Below the pieces are notes generated by a model, which was given only the letters and a program-made list of their open reading frames with translations, searched no databases and was not told where the DNA came from. The position numbers and the translations under genes are program-made. DNA of 64,000 bases from Bacillota bacterium (lineage in GTDB: Bacteria > Bacillota > Clostridia > Acetivibrionales > DTU013), in assembly GCA_023435305.1 (NCBI GenBank), contig JAEYRV010000053.1:62001-126000 (forward strand). Direction: 5' to 3'. Below are positions 9,436 to 18,578 of this stretch, piece after piece (positions within the stretch are counted from its first letter, which is position 1; each line of letters begins with the position of its first letter).

Positions 9436-9483
9436 ACAGAACATTGTTCTTTAATTATATTCTACAGAACATTGTTCTGTCAA
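9436..9483 (-). promoter_or_regulatory. Promoter with two TetR-type operators for the amidohydrolase-tetR operon
   Basis: On the minus strand TTGACA (9478-9483) and TATAAT (9454-9459) are separated by 18 bp. A perfect 17-bp palindrome, ACAGAACATTGTTCTGT, covers the spacer and part of the -35 box (9464-9480). A second copy with one changed base (9436-9452) lies just downstream of the -10 box. The centres are 28 bp apart. This is the geometry of an autoregulated TetR operon. Confidence 0.88.
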
Positions 9484-9679
9484 TATGATATGGTGCCAGG
9501 AGTACCAATCGGATGGTTATTAAACAGTACGTGCCAATAAGTGTCTGGCTCCCGTGCATGACATAACATTCAATTTTATGATATTATATGGATATTGATG
9601 TAAAGCGTTTTTTTGTTAATAACGTCCTAATGGTATAAACCATCGTATATCTATATATTGAATAATATAAAAGGCAGAA

Positions 9680-11101
9680 ATGGTTATGAAAAAGTATATT
9701 TTTGCTGTGCTCGTATATGCGCTGCTTCTGACGGGTGCCAGCGATTCATTTGCAGTCGGACTGCAGACCAGGGGTATTGACGGATACACCGGAGATATCG
9801 ACGCATATATGGAAACATCGATGAAGCAGGCTGGAATACATAATTTGTCGATCGGAATAGTCAGGAATGGGGAAGTAGTTTACCTGCGGGATTATGGAAG
9901 ATCGCCGGACAGCGGGGACATTATTTATCCGATCGGTTCGCTGAGTAAAATGTTCACGGCTCTTGCTGTCAGGCAATTGATAAATGACGGCAAACTGAAA
10001 GAAGATGCACCTGTTGGCCAGTATCTTCCTGGCTTTAGTGTCAGCTATCAAGGAAATGATGCAGTTGTAACGATCGGGCAGCTGATTAGACATACAAGCG
10101 GCATTTCGGTGATCGACGGCGGTATGCCGTACATCTATAAAGCCGGACACTCACTGTCTGATATCGTACAAAAGTCTCTGGACCTGAAGCTGAACAGCAA
10201 ACCAGGGACTGTATATGAATACTCCAACCTGAATTACATATTTCTTGGAAGGATCGTCGAGGTGGTTTCGGGGCGCTCGTATATGGATTATGTAAATGAG
10301 AACATTCTCGAACCGCTCCGTATGGAACACACCTTCCCAACTGATGCGGGGCTTGAGGACGGAAAACACATAAAAGGGCATATGCCATTTTATGGGGCGC
10401 AGGTTCCCGTATCATACCGCATTTCTGCCGGGGATTCACCTGCCGGAGGTTTCCTTTCAACGGCAGAGGACCTTTGCCGCTTTATGATCTGTTATCAGCA
10501 AGGCAGTCAAACTGGCGAGGGCTCGCTGATCAGCGGGAATGAAGTTTCAGACTGGCAGTCTTCAGGGTCTGATGTGTATTATGATATTTATTGGACGATA
10601 ATCAATTGCAAGCCGGGTATGCGTTTCACCCACAACGGATCTCTGCCGGGGTATTCCTCTTCGGTCCTGCTGGACACCGATTCCGGCTATAGTATTGTGG
10701 TACTTGCCAACTCCTTTGATCAAATGAGTCTTCAAATAAACGCCTCCACTCCATGGAGCATCGCAGAGGATGTTCTGGAGTACCTGACAACGGGCAGGTT
10801 CCCTGAAAGGACCGATGTTAAATATGATTACTCCATCATGATCTGGCTGATATGCCTGCTCGCGGGACTTTTGGTTTTTACATTGTTCATGCTCCGGTGT
10901 AAAATCAAAAACAAACTTATTGTTATCATTTTCCTAGTGATACCAATACTTTGGATCGTTTTGGTGCCTCTCATATACGACAGCAGTTGGGAATGGCTGC
11001 TTGTGTCCAATCCTGCAGTGAATGTCGGACTGCTTTGTATCATGACGACACTTGCTTTGGTTGGGATAGTGAAAATACTTGGTTCCAGGCACAACACTTA
11101 G
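9680..11101 (+). CDS. Class C beta-lactamase-related serine hydrolase, membrane-anchored
   Basis: The 473-residue protein has an N-terminal signal peptide (ends near SFAVG, residue 27). The serine hydrolase domain shows S87-x-x-K90 (GSLSKMF), Y181-S-N183 (YEYSNLNY) and an HNG motif in THNGSLPGYSSS. After about residue 375 come three or four hydrophobic segments, so the catalytic part should face outside. Relatives include D-Ala-D-Ala peptidases and esterases; the substrate is not predictable. ATG 9680 and ATG 9686 are both possible starts. It converges on the anti-sigma gene, overlapping it by 4 bp. Confidence 0.9.
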   Translation: MVMKKYIFAVLVYALLLTGASDSFAVGLQTRGIDGYTGDIDAYMETSMKQAGIHNLSIGIVRNGEVVYLRDYGRSPDSGDIIYPIGSLSKMFTALAVRQLINDGKLKEDAPVGQYLPGFSVSYQGNDAVVTIGQLIRHTSGISVIDGGMPYIYKAGHSLSDIVQKSLDLKLNSKPGTVYEYSNLNYIFLGRIVEVVSGRSYMDYVNENILEPLRMEHTFPTDAGLEDGKHIKGHMPFYGAQVPVSYRISAGDSPAGGFLSTAEDLCRFMICYQQGSQTGEGSLISGNEVSDWQSSGSDVYYDIYWTIINCKPGMRFTHNGSLPGYSSSVLLDTDSGYSIVVLANSFDQMSLQINASTPWSIAEDVLEYLTTGRFPERTDVKYDYSIMIWLICLLAGLLVFTLFMLRCKIKNKLIVIIFLVIPILWIVLVPLIYDSSWEWLLVSNPAVNVGLLCIMTTLALVGIVKILGSRHNT

Positions 11102-12471
11102 CGAGCGCCTGAAACCATCTCGAATATTGCTTCAGGCCGGGCTCCTTTTACGTTGATCTCAACCAGGATATCTCCGTAGAGTATGCCGAACCGCATCCTC
11201 GGGCCTGATATATCCCCGGAGTCCGCAACCTCATATGTCCGCCGCAGGACTGTATCCAGCGTCAGCTCTTCACTTAGGAAGATGGGATCGTCGACGATCT
11301 CACGAAGTTCATCCGGAACCGAATCTGCACGCGGAATAGGATAGAACGAAAGGTCGTAGCTGCGCAGGTCTTTGGTGGAGGTTATCCGCTTTTTATCTCT
11401 TTCAGTCAGCCTGGAAACATGCCAGTCGATATGCCCCATGCCTTTTGCCCAAAGGGCGGTAAGTTCATCACGCTCCTGATTGATAAAGCGTATGGCATCT
11501 TCAAATACGAAGCCGTCCGGGAGCGCTGCCGGCAAATATGAGCCGAAATCTGGGTCTGCACGTGCCTCGTCCAAATCGAGCCGGTCATTACGCAGCTCGG
11601 GTATGACAGGATCAAGTATTTCAAGGTTAGCCGCTCCTCCGTTAATGAGCAGACCAATGAGTGTGGTGATCTCTTCCCTGACCGTTTCTTTTTCCGAATC
11701 TCTGCCGGCAAGCTCAACATAATAAGCTATATCGGAAAGCTTGAAGTTAACAAAGCAGATGACATCGCTTTCTCCCTTACTGTTCGGACTGCTCTCAAAG
11801 TATCCTGCCGTAACTTCTGTACCCATGACATCCGTGGTATTGATGTCTCCGTCGATAATATAGTCGATCGATGTTTCGCCGGGTGCGATCTGAATATACG
11901 CTCCGAGGCCGGATACAGTTGCTGTATGAGCATCAATGCTGAATAGGGATGCGCCGTTTTCATCGCTCATGAAATTTGCGGTGGCTGTGATGTTGTATTT
12001 TAGAACCAGGCCAGGAAAGATTGCCTTGAGTTCATTATTATTAAGCTCCTGCCAGAAATGGCCTGGGATATAAATTTTGGAAGCCGACTGCATGCCGGCT
12101 TTATTGAAAGTAAGAGAGAAATCCTTTGGAAGGACGGATACAGGGATATCTTTGTCGTACTTACCATCTGGTACAGGTTTATCCATATCCGGCTGTAATA
12201 CAGAGAAATTGCCATCTGATGTCGATTTGTCTGTATCCGGCTGTAATACAGAAGGATTATCACCTGGTATCGACACTGGGCTTCGCTGCAACAGCTTCGG
12301 CACAATAGCAGTGCTCAGTAATATCAGGGCAAAGAGGCAAGTGACTGCGGCAAATCGCTTGAGAATTATCGTTGAGCGTACAGATGCGTTGTTGTTGCGG
12401 CCGGCTAATATTTTTCGGTGCAGTGTGTCGGAAACTGATATTTTGTTAATGTATTCTTTATATACTTTCAT
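11098..12471 (-). CDS. Probable membrane anti-sigma factor of the adjacent ECF pair
   Basis: I start this 457-residue protein at ATG 12471, because GGAGGAGG lies just upstream; the open frame extends further but into the sigma gene. The first about 35 residues are charged and presumably cytosolic. A membrane helix (about 37-58, FAAVTCLFALILLSTAIV) follows, then a large extracytoplasmic region. Just after the membrane helix there is an internal duplication (PSVLQPDTDKSTSDG and FSVLQPDMDKPVPDG), also visible as a tandem DNA repeat near 12180-12260. The 14-bp overlap with the sigma gene and the topology suggest an anti-sigma role. No zinc-finger motif is seen, so this is inference. Confidence 0.75.
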   Translation of the reverse strand: MKVYKEYINKISVSDTLHRKILAGRNNNASVRSTIILKRFAAVTCLFALILLSTAIVPKLLQRSPVSIPGDNPSVLQPDTDKSTSDGNFSVLQPDMDKPVPDGKYDKDIPVSVLPKDFSLTFNKAGMQSASKIYIPGHFWQELNNNELKAIFPGLVLKYNITATANFMSDENGASLFSIDAHTATVSGLGAYIQIAPGETSIDYIIDGDINTTDVMGTEVTAGYFESSPNSKGESDVICFVNFKLSDIAYYVELAGRDSEKETVREEITTLIGLLINGGAANLEILDPVIPELRNDRLDLDEARADPDFGSYLPAALPDGFVFEDAIRFINQERDELTALWAKGMGHIDWHVSRLTERDKKRITSTKDLRSYDLSFYPIPRADSVPDELREIVDDPIFLSEELTLDTVLRRTYEVADSGDISGPRMRFGILYGDILVEINVKGARPEAIFEMVSGAR

Positions 12472-12949
12472 GCTCATCCTCCTCCAACACGAACCTGAGC
12501 TTCTGACGGGCACGGGTAAGATGGCTGCGTATGGTAGCCTCCTTTTGCCCGGTCAGCCCTGATATGTCCTTAATGGAATAACCCTCATAATAAAACAAAT
12601 GGATGACAGTCCGATATTTATACGGCAGAGCCATGATCATATCCAACAGTTCATGCTGCTCCGGCTCAGCGGCAGGATAGGAATCGAGAAGCGGCGATCT
12701 GCGCCTGTACCAGGGGGATCGAAGCCGACTGTTGCAAAGGTTTACCGTTACTCTGATGAGCCATGCCTTTTCATGCTCATCCGATTCAAATTCGGGAGAC
12801 TTCTCAAACGCACGCCAAAATACCTCCTGTATAATGTCCTCGGCATCGGATGCGTCCCCGGTGACAGCCAGTGCAGTACGGTAAACCCTATTCTCATGCT
12901 TTGTTACAAAGGCCTCGAAGTCCGACCGCCGACAGGACTTGTACGCCAT
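12458..12949 (-). CDS. ECF-type RNA polymerase sigma factor
   Basis: The protein has 163 residues. It shows region 2 (YRTALAVTGDASDAEDIIQE, then WRAFEKSPEF, then KAWLIRVTVNLCNSRLRSPW) and region 4 (ALPYKYRTVIHLFYYEGYSI, then GQKEATIRSHLTRARQKLR). It would redirect RNA polymerase to stress or envelope genes when released by the partner encoded immediately downstream. A GGAGGGAG site precedes the ATG at 12949. This is one of three ECF sigma genes in the window. The other two are plus-strand and only distantly similar. Confidence 0.93.
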   Translation of the reverse strand: MAYKSCRRSDFEAFVTKHENRVYRTALAVTGDASDAEDIIQEVFWRAFEKSPEFESDEHEKAWLIRVTVNLCNSRLRSPWYRRRSPLLDSYPAAEPEQHELLDMIMALPYKYRTVIHLFYYEGYSIKDISGLTGQKEATIRSHLTRARQKLRFVLEEDEHESI

Positions 12950-13185
12950 TCACTCAACTCCCTCCAACCTGTATACGCTTTAGACGAAGGAAAAGCTGCA
13001 AAGTATCCCTGAAAAATTATTGCGCTGTAATAATTCAGATTAAGAATCACTCTTGGCACTTCTGTTATTCGTGTTTTTACCAGCATGAAATTGCTAATAT
13101 TAGAAAATAATCCATCAAACCAGACATATTTCTGATAAAATGTTGTTGTATGTATTTTCTTGTACGGATGGACTAAAAAAATGGT

Positions 13186-14580
13186 GTCTGACTGATGTGC
13201 CGGGCGCCATAAAGGAGGCGGACAATGAGCAACGAAGCTGTCGTGGATTTTGATTATAACGGAATGGTTTCTTCCTCACGATTGTCGGGTGAGGCAAAGC
13301 TGCTGATCTGTGCAGACGGACTTACCCTTGACGGTTTATTTGACCGGGTTTCTGTTAACTATGCCGATATTGATTCAATTGTACTTGAGAATTATGTTAT
13401 ACAAGTAAAAACTAATGGAGAAACCATAGTCATATCACAGATCGGTCAGCCATGTGAATGGTTTCACCGCGATCTTTTGGAGGCCTACAACAAAAAGGTT
13501 TTGTCCGCTTTTCATGTAACCGGAGAGCCATTGTTGGAGACCGAAGGACAATACTCATATGGAGTTTTGAACGGAAATGCGAAAATAAGTGTTTTTTCTG
13601 ACTGCCTCTGCATACTTTCACCGAATCTTAGAGCCAGGCGTATACCGCTTGTGTTTATAAATGGACTAAAAAGAGAAAATTACTCGCTTGCAATCACGTT
13701 GAACACTGAGGAGACCTATACATTTTCAATGCTGGGATCTGATTTTGATCCATTGGAAAGGGCAATCACTGAACGTATACGAGAGCTGAAAAATAATGAT
13801 ATTACCTTTGTTAATAAGCTGATACCTTCTCTTGGCTTTTCTGATAGCACCAAAGTCGGTTCATTACTGCGCGAGGGGATCGCTGTCCGGTTGAAGCAGC
13901 TGCCTCCGGTGCTGGCGGAAGCTATTGAAAAAAAGGTAAGGAACAGTAAAGCGGGTTCTACATATGAGCAGCTAAAAGCAATTTGCAATCACGAGCATCT
14001 TGCAGTCGGAATCAAATGCCTGCCGGATGAGGAATTTGAGGCATTGAAGCAGGCTGAGATCGAAAGGGTGCAAAAGCTTGCTGAAAATGCAGAAGTAAAT
14101 CCGGGTGCGGGTAAGGGCGCGTGCGAAGTTGCAGGTGTTAGCGGAGCTGCTGCCTCCGGTGTAGGAGGAGTTGCAGTGTTGACTGCTGAGCAGGAAGATG
14201 CTCTGCGATGGGCTATATGGATTGTGGTCCCATCCAGTGACGGCAAGACGGCAGTAGTGGAGTTATCACTACCGGGCGAGGATGCTGCAACATATCTGTT
14301 CCGGGCGGATACTGTATGGGAACGTTTCCTGATGCTCCTGAACCGTGGAATGGAAGCGACACAATTTCGGCGGGAAATAATCTCTCTTTCTGATGAAGCG
14401 TTGAAAGAAGAAGTGTATTCAGAGCAGCGCATGCTGAAAGTGAGGACACCGGCTCTGCATGAGCTGCGCAAACGTTTCATCGGCAGAGTGATCCACCGCT
14501 CCGCAGAAAGCTGGAAAAAGTCTCTGCTGGAAAAGCTGGGTGCCGGTCAGGACCCGTCTGACTGACGTGCCAAGTACCAT
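13186..14580. repeat. Direct repeats flanking the 446-residue orphan gene
   Basis: GTCTGACTGATGTGCC is at 13186-13201 and GTCTGACTGACGTGCC at 14556-14571. Similarity continues to a shared CCAT over about 25 bp in total. The left copy ends just before the ribosome binding site of the gene and the right copy contains its stop codon. The repeat also resembles the GTGCC-n-GGCAC family found elsewhere in the window. Confidence 0.6.
13225..14565 (+). CDS. Conserved-looking protein of unknown function, 446 residues
   Basis: ATG 13225 follows AAAGGAGGCGG. The first about 190 residues are strand-rich and appear to contain two related PH-like or beta-barrel halves (RVSVNYADIDSIVLENYVIQ near 35-60, and PLVFINGLKRENYSLAITL near 130-155). 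The middle is helical. A short Ala/Gly/Val-rich linker (about 290-315) leads to a C-terminal domain beginning AEQEDALRWAIWIV. No signal peptide, membrane helix or catalytic motif is seen. I do not recognise the family. The gene stands alone and is bracketed by short direct repeats. Confidence 0.75.
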   Translation: MSNEAVVDFDYNGMVSSSRLSGEAKLLICADGLTLDGLFDRVSVNYADIDSIVLENYVIQVKTNGETIVISQIGQPCEWFHRDLLEAYNKKVLSAFHVTGEPLLETEGQYSYGVLNGNAKISVFSDCLCILSPNLRARRIPLVFINGLKRENYSLAITLNTEETYTFSMLGSDFDPLERAITERIRELKNNDITFVNKLIPSLGFSDSTKVGSLLREGIAVRLKQLPPVLAEAIEKKVRNSKAGSTYEQLKAICNHEHLAVGIKCLPDEEFEALKQAEIERVQKLAENAEVNPGAGKGACEVAGVSGAAASGVGGVAVLTAEQEDALRWAIWIVVPSSDGKTAVVELSLPGEDAATYLFRADTVWERFLMLLNRGMEATQFRREIISLSDEALKEEVYSEQRMLKVRTPALHELRKRFIGRVIHRSAESWKKSLLEKLGAGQDPSD

Positions 14581-14602
14581 CACCTTTGTATTTTACAACA
14601 AC

Positions 14603-14629
14603 AAAAGGCGTCATAACTGACGCCTTTTA
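14603..14629. terminator. Bidirectional intrinsic terminator
   Basis: AAAGGCGTCA and TGACGCCTTT pair across a 5-base loop, with A-rich sequence on one side and TTTT on the other. It lies between two convergent genes and touches the last codon of the truncated hydrolase. Confidence 0.8.
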
Positions 14630-14947
14630 TGTTTGGCGGTAGGCATCTGAGTTAAGGTCAGGTCTGTACTCCTCGCTGTTTCCGGCTTCACCGATGATGT
14701 CGACGGCATAGACCCTGTAATTATTGGATAATGCCATGATCTCGGGGAACCAAAACGCGCTGTTGCTGCATGAACCATGAAGCAGTATGATAGGCGGATT
14801 TGACTCCTGTCCTGCAGTAAGCATGAATGTCCTGCCATACGTTGTATCTGCATATTGCTGTCCAAAGGGGAACTGACCGAGTACCTGGTTATAGTATGCC
14901 CGGATTTTGTCCCGCCCTGCATCAGTCTTGAATACACTGATTTTCAT
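14627..14947 (-). pseudogene. Truncated alpha/beta hydrolase (N-terminal part only)
   Basis: The reading frame gives about 106 residues from ATG 14947 (site GGAG, 7 bp upstream). It contains the oxyanion motif IILLHGSCSNSAFWFPEI and the following strand VYAVDIIGEAGNS of an alpha/beta hydrolase of roughly 280 residues. It then stops at the terminator at 14603-14629. The nucleophile elbow, acid and histidine are all missing, so the product cannot be active. A 3' deletion joined the stump directly to the terminator. It follows the HTH gene by 4 bp and was probably co-transcribed with it. Confidence 0.8.
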
Positions 14948-14951
14948 ACGA

Positions 14952-15395
14952 TCACTCCTCATTATTTTGTTCTGTTAATGCTGCAATCGTGTCCATCATT
15001 ATTGCCATGAAGCGGACATCGCCCCACAATGTGATGCGTACCATGTTTTCACGTTCGATATATTGTGTCTGCATGGATGACCTGCCGTATTCCGGCGGTT
15101 TGGCATTCAGTGAGGCTGTAAGCGTGTTCATGATATGGATGGCATCCTGCCTGCCGTTTACATTGATGTCAACAACTGAAGATGCGATGGTGCTCAGAGC
15201 TGTCTGCTTTTCCGAAGCCAGTCCATTGCTGCCCTCACTCTCGATAAAAACGCTCAGATCATGGCCGGTTATGCGCCAGCTTTTGCCGATCTTTGATGCG
15301 CGCAGCTTTCCCTCGCGGATGTAACGCTGGATTGTTTTTGGATGGATGTTCAGCATTTCTGAAATTTGATCTACAGTAAAATAATCTTTAGTCAT
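14952..15395 (-). CDS. MerR/excisionase-type HTH DNA-binding protein
   Basis: I start at ATG 15395 (147 residues, MTKDYFTVDQISEML) because AAGGAG is 7 bp upstream and the promoter at 15427-15455 lies beyond it. The N-terminal 50 residues form a helix-turn-helix of the excisionase type (VDQISEMLNIHPKTIQRYI, then RASKIGKSWRI). The C-terminal about 90 residues (VDINVNGRQDAIHIMNTL and later MVRITLWGD) have no motif I recognise and may be a ligand or dimerisation domain. It is followed at once by a truncated hydrolase that was presumably its operon partner. The binding target is unknown. Confidence 0.85.
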   Translation of the reverse strand: MTKDYFTVDQISEMLNIHPKTIQRYIREGKLRASKIGKSWRITGHDLSVFIESEGSNGLASEKQTALSTIASSVVDINVNGRQDAIHIMNTLTASLNAKPPEYGRSSMQTQYIERENMVRITLWGDVRFMAIMMDTIAALTEQNNEE

Positions 15396-15426
15396 AATAA
15401 AGCTCCTTATTGTTTCTTGTAAGGTC

Positions 15427-15455
15427 ATTATAGGGTACAATAGGGAATATGTCAA
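15427..15455 (-). promoter_or_regulatory. Sigma-A type promoter for the HTH gene
   Basis: On the minus strand TTGACA (15450-15455) and TATAAT (15427-15432) are both consensus and separated by exactly 17 bp. A repeated TAGGG within the spacer could be an operator. The rest of the 15396-15705 gap holds the A+T-rich leader of wrbA, where I see no clear promoter. Confidence 0.85.
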
Positions 15456-15705
15456 TATGGTTTTTAAATATTTTTGGATTCTGAGTGAATGAAACATAGA
15501 TGCATTTGTTATGAGACTGCCTTGATATTGATTATGAACATCTTTAGCCTTCCGATACCATGGAAAAAGTGCAAAATCAGGTTTCCCGACTCCAAATATT
15601 GGGTAATTATTATTATCGGTCTACACCGTAATATAATATACTTTTTACTATGTTGGACAGAATAAAACTAATAATTACAAAGTATTACATAAAGGAGAGA
15701 TATCA

Positions 15706-16320
15706 ATGAGTAATGTCAAATTAGCGATAATCTATTATAGTATGGGCGGCACCAATTACCAAATGGCCAAATGGGCCGCTGAAGGCGCGAAAGAAGCGGG
15801 AGCTGAAGTAAGGATACTGAAGGTGCATGAGCTTGCTCCCCAATCGGTGATCGACAGCAGCCCGGCATGGAAGGCGAATGTGGAGGCAACAAGGGACATC
15901 CCTGAAGCTCAGACAGCTGATTTGGATTGGGCAGATGCATTTATTTTCAGTACTCCGACACGTTTCGGGGGCATGACATCGCAGATGAAACAATTTCTTG
16001 ACATGCAGGGAGGCCTTTGGGCACAGGGAAAGACCGTGAACAAGGTCGTGAGCGCCATGTCTTCCGCTCAGAATCCCCATGGCGGACAGGAAGCAACGAT
16101 TTTGTCGATTTATACTTCAATGCATCACTGGGGAGCGATCGTCGCGGCTCCCGGCTATACTGATCCGGTCCAGTTCGGAGCAGGTGGGAATCCTTATGGA
16201 GTAAGCGTCACAGTCGACCAGAACGGCAATATGATCGAGGATATACAGGCTGCTGTGAAGTATCAGGCGAAACGAACCGTTACCGTAGCACAGTGGATCA
16301 AGAACGCGGGAGAGGGCTGA
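15706..16320 (+). CDS. wrbA: NAD(P)H:quinone oxidoreductase, WrbA/flavodoxin family
   Basis: The 204-residue protein starts with the flavodoxin FMN-binding pattern IIYYSMGGTNYQMAKWAAEG. It has the WrbA-type motifs FIFSTPTRFGGM, MKQFLDMQGGLWAQG and MHHWGAIVAAPGY. WrbA proteins reduce quinones by two electrons using FMN, in the cytosol, and protect against oxidative stress. The length is typical. An AAAGGAGAG site precedes the ATG. The DUF4256 gene begins 36 bp after its stop and the pair shares a strong terminator at 16918-16963, so they form an operon. Confidence 0.93.
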   Translation: MSNVKLAIIYYSMGGTNYQMAKWAAEGAKEAGAEVRILKVHELAPQSVIDSSPAWKANVEATRDIPEAQTADLDWADAFIFSTPTRFGGMTSQMKQFLDMQGGLWAQGKTVNKVVSAMSSAQNPHGGQEATILSIYTSMHHWGAIVAAPGYTDPVQFGAGGNPYGVSVTVDQNGNMIEDIQAAVKYQAKRTVTVAQWIKNAGEG

Positions 16321-16356
16321 CCAGGTATGAAGAATATTGTTGGCAAAGGAAATAAA

Positions 16357-16911
16357 ATGCCGGAATTGCCTCCGAAGCAGCGCGATGAATTGTTTACGGT
16401 TTTAGAAGACCGCTTTGAGAATAATATGAAACGCCACAGCGGACTTAGGTGGGCTGATGTACAGGTAAGGCTTGAGGCGGATCCAGCAAAAGCATGGTCG
16501 ATTTACGAGATGGAAAGAACCGGCGGCGAGCCTGATGTTGTCGGCTATGACAATGGGACAGGGGAGTATGTTTTTTATGATTGCTCGGCTGAAAGTCCCA
16601 AAGGCCGCAGAAGCGTGTGCTACGACCGTGAAGCGCTGGAGTCCAGGAAAGAGCACAGGCCTGCAGACAGCGCTGTTGATATGGCCAATGCCATGGGAAT
16701 CGAGCTGTTGACGGAGGAACAATACCGTGAACTGCAGAAGCACGGCAATTTTGATTCAAAAACATCCAGTTGGGTGAAAACACCTCCGGAGATACGTAAG
16801 CTAGGCGGTGCTATCTTCTGTGATCGTCGCTATAACACTATCTTTATGTACCACAATGGTGCGGAATCATATTATGCCGCCAGGGGCTTCCGAGGCTTGC
16901 TGAGGGTATGA
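16357..16911 (+). CDS. DUF4256 domain protein
   Basis: I prefer ATG 16357 (184 residues) because AAAGGA precedes it; ATG 16327 in the same frame has no site. Sequence segments such as WSIYEMERTGGEPDVVGYD, FYDCSAESPKGRRSVCYDRE and FCDRRYNTIFMYHNGAESYY match what I know of the highly conserved DUF4256 family, which has no assigned function. No signal peptide or membrane helix is present. It is the second gene of the wrbA operon, which hints at a stress-related role. Confidence 0.88.
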   Translation: MPELPPKQRDELFTVLEDRFENNMKRHSGLRWADVQVRLEADPAKAWSIYEMERTGGEPDVVGYDNGTGEYVFYDCSAESPKGRRSVCYDREALESRKEHRPADSAVDMANAMGIELLTEEQYRELQKHGNFDSKTSSWVKTPPEIRKLGGAIFCDRRYNTIFMYHNGAESYYAARGFRGLLRV

Positions 16912-16917
16912 ATCAAT

Positions 16918-16963
16918 AAACAGCGGAGCAGCTATCTATATGAGATTGCTCCGCTGTTTTTTT
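16918..16963 (+). terminator. Intrinsic terminator of the wrbA-DUF4256 operon
   Basis: AACAGCGGAGCA pairs with TGCTCCGCTGTT, and the stem is followed by a run of seven T. Confidence 0.92.
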
Positions 16964-17212
16964 GTGTGCCCGGCGGGTGTACGCTCTAAAATGTTGTTCT
17001 TCTTCATGGAATTCAGCCTGTAGTGATTCTATGTCCTTTCTCTTCAAACTTCTTGTTTTCATTATTGATTTCTTGCAGTACTGTTCATATGCAGGATTTT
17101 TGATATCATTAAGCATGAGACTATACTTCTTTTATTCGATATGGTCTTTAAGTATGTAGAAACATGTAACAAAATGAAGAATTCCTCGTTATACATATGA
17201 GGAGGTGAAAAA

Positions 17213-17701
17213 TTGCTCGAAATAGAAATGCTGTACAACAGATACTTCTCCAGAGTCTACTCCTTTTTAATAAGGCTGAGCTCCAGTGAAACCATTGCAA
17301 GAGAAATAACACAGCAAACATTTTTCAAAGCCCTGGGGAAAGTAAAAGATCTCAATGATAATGCCAATGTGTTTTCCTGGCTTTGTCAGATCGCCAAGAA
17401 TACATATTTCGACTACCTTCGAAAAGAAAAACGAGTCGAATCGCTAGAAAATATAGATGACATAATCGATGAAAGAAGTCTGGAAAAGGAATATTGTCAA
17501 AAGGAGCAGATACTTAAGATCCATGAATATCTGCACAGGATGAATGAGCCCTACAAAGAGGTGTTCATGCTGCGCATCTTTGGGGAGCTGTCATATAAGG
17601 AAATTGGCTGTATTTTCAGCAAATCGGAGAATTGGGCAAGAGTGACCTATTACAGAGCAAAGGTCCAGATACAGGAAGGGATGGAGGGTTATAATGAGTA
17701 A
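17213..17701 (+). CDS. ECF-type RNA polymerase sigma factor
   Basis: The start is a TTG at 17213 with GAGGAGGTG 7 bp upstream, giving 162 residues. Region 2 (REITQQTFFKALGKVKD, then SWLCQIAKNTYFDYLRKEKR) and region 4 (PYKEVFMLRIFGELSYKEIG) are complete. The final 8 bp overlap the next gene, whose product has the zinc-finger anti-sigma signature. The pair should therefore form a membrane-signal-responsive switch. The signal and regulon are unknown. Confidence 0.92.
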   Translation: MLEIEMLYNRYFSRVYSFLIRLSSSETIAREITQQTFFKALGKVKDLNDNANVFSWLCQIAKNTYFDYLRKEKRVESLENIDDIIDERSLEKEYCQKEQILKIHEYLHRMNEPYKEVFMLRIFGELSYKEIGCIFSKSENWARVTYYRAKVQIQEGMEGYNE

Positions 17702-18578
17702 AATCAACTGCGATATCATAAAAGACATAATTCCGCTATATATCGACGGTGTATGCAGTAAATATTCCATACAAATGGTTGAAGATCATATAAAAGAGTG
17801 TCCGGACTGCAGGGATCTCCTTGAATCATTTCGGAATCCGGCTATTACCGATGAAATCAGGACCAGCAATGAAATTGAATTCAAAGAACTGACGCTGAAG
17901 GTCAAAAAGAAAAACAGGCTCAAAGCGATACTTCTGGTACTGGGAGCGGTAATTGCCAGTTTTGTCGGTGCCTTGCTTCTGGGCATTTTTGTTTTAGGCA
18001 TATTTTCATTAGGAGGAGAAAGCTACGCGACTATTGATACAGATAACTATGGGATATACGAAGGCCACATAGAAGCTGAAAGGCAGGATTTGTTCAGTGG
18101 ACTGTACATTTTCCCTGAACGGATCTCACAAAATGCTTCGGTTATTGATTATTTTTACTCCTGTGAAGGTGGAGGATTCGACAATTCATATCAGCAATTT
18201 CTGAAGTGCACGTACTCGCAAGAAGAGTATAATGCGGAAATCAACAGGCTGAAAAATATTACGTGTGAGATACCGGTAAGATCCGGACCTGTAGTAAACA
18301 CTGTGGAATATTCTGATGTGAAGTTCAGCAGTCCAGCTTACATTACAGCTTATGCGAGCCATGGCATGTTCGAATATGCTCTGTGTAATGATGCGGACAA
18401 AACTATCGTATATGTGTATCTTCAGTTAATAGGGAACGATGATGTAGTGTTCAACAGAGAGTACCTGCCACTGGAATATCAGGATGGCAAACCGCTGCTT
18501 GAGGATGTTAGCTTTAGCAATACAAATATTTACTACGCCTATGTAGGCAACGGAGTATATATGAACTATAAAGACTGA
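17694..18578 (+). CDS. Zinc-finger anti-sigma factor with extracytoplasmic domain
   Basis: The 294-residue protein opens with the anti-sigma zinc-binding motif H32-x3-C36-x2-C39 (DHIKECPDC). A membrane helix at about residues 82-108 (AILLVLGAVIASFVGALLLG) and an extracytoplasmic domain of about 185 residues with no recognised fold follow. It overlaps the sigma gene by 8 bp. The final codons (AAAGACTGA) are the first copy of a degenerate repeat that continues for about 100 bp past the stop, so the 3' end has been expanded by tandem duplication. Confidence 0.9.
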   Translation: MSKINCDIIKDIIPLYIDGVCSKYSIQMVEDHIKECPDCRDLLESFRNPAITDEIRTSNEIEFKELTLKVKKKNRLKAILLVLGAVIASFVGALLLGIFVLGIFSLGGESYATIDTDNYGIYEGHIEAERQDLFSGLYIFPERISQNASVIDYFYSCEGGGFDNSYQQFLKCTYSQEEYNAEINRLKNITCEIPVRSGPVVNTVEYSDVKFSSPAYITAYASHGMFEYALCNDADKTIVYVYLQLIGNDDVVFNREYLPLEYQDGKPLLEDVSFSNTNIYYAYVGNGVYMNYKD

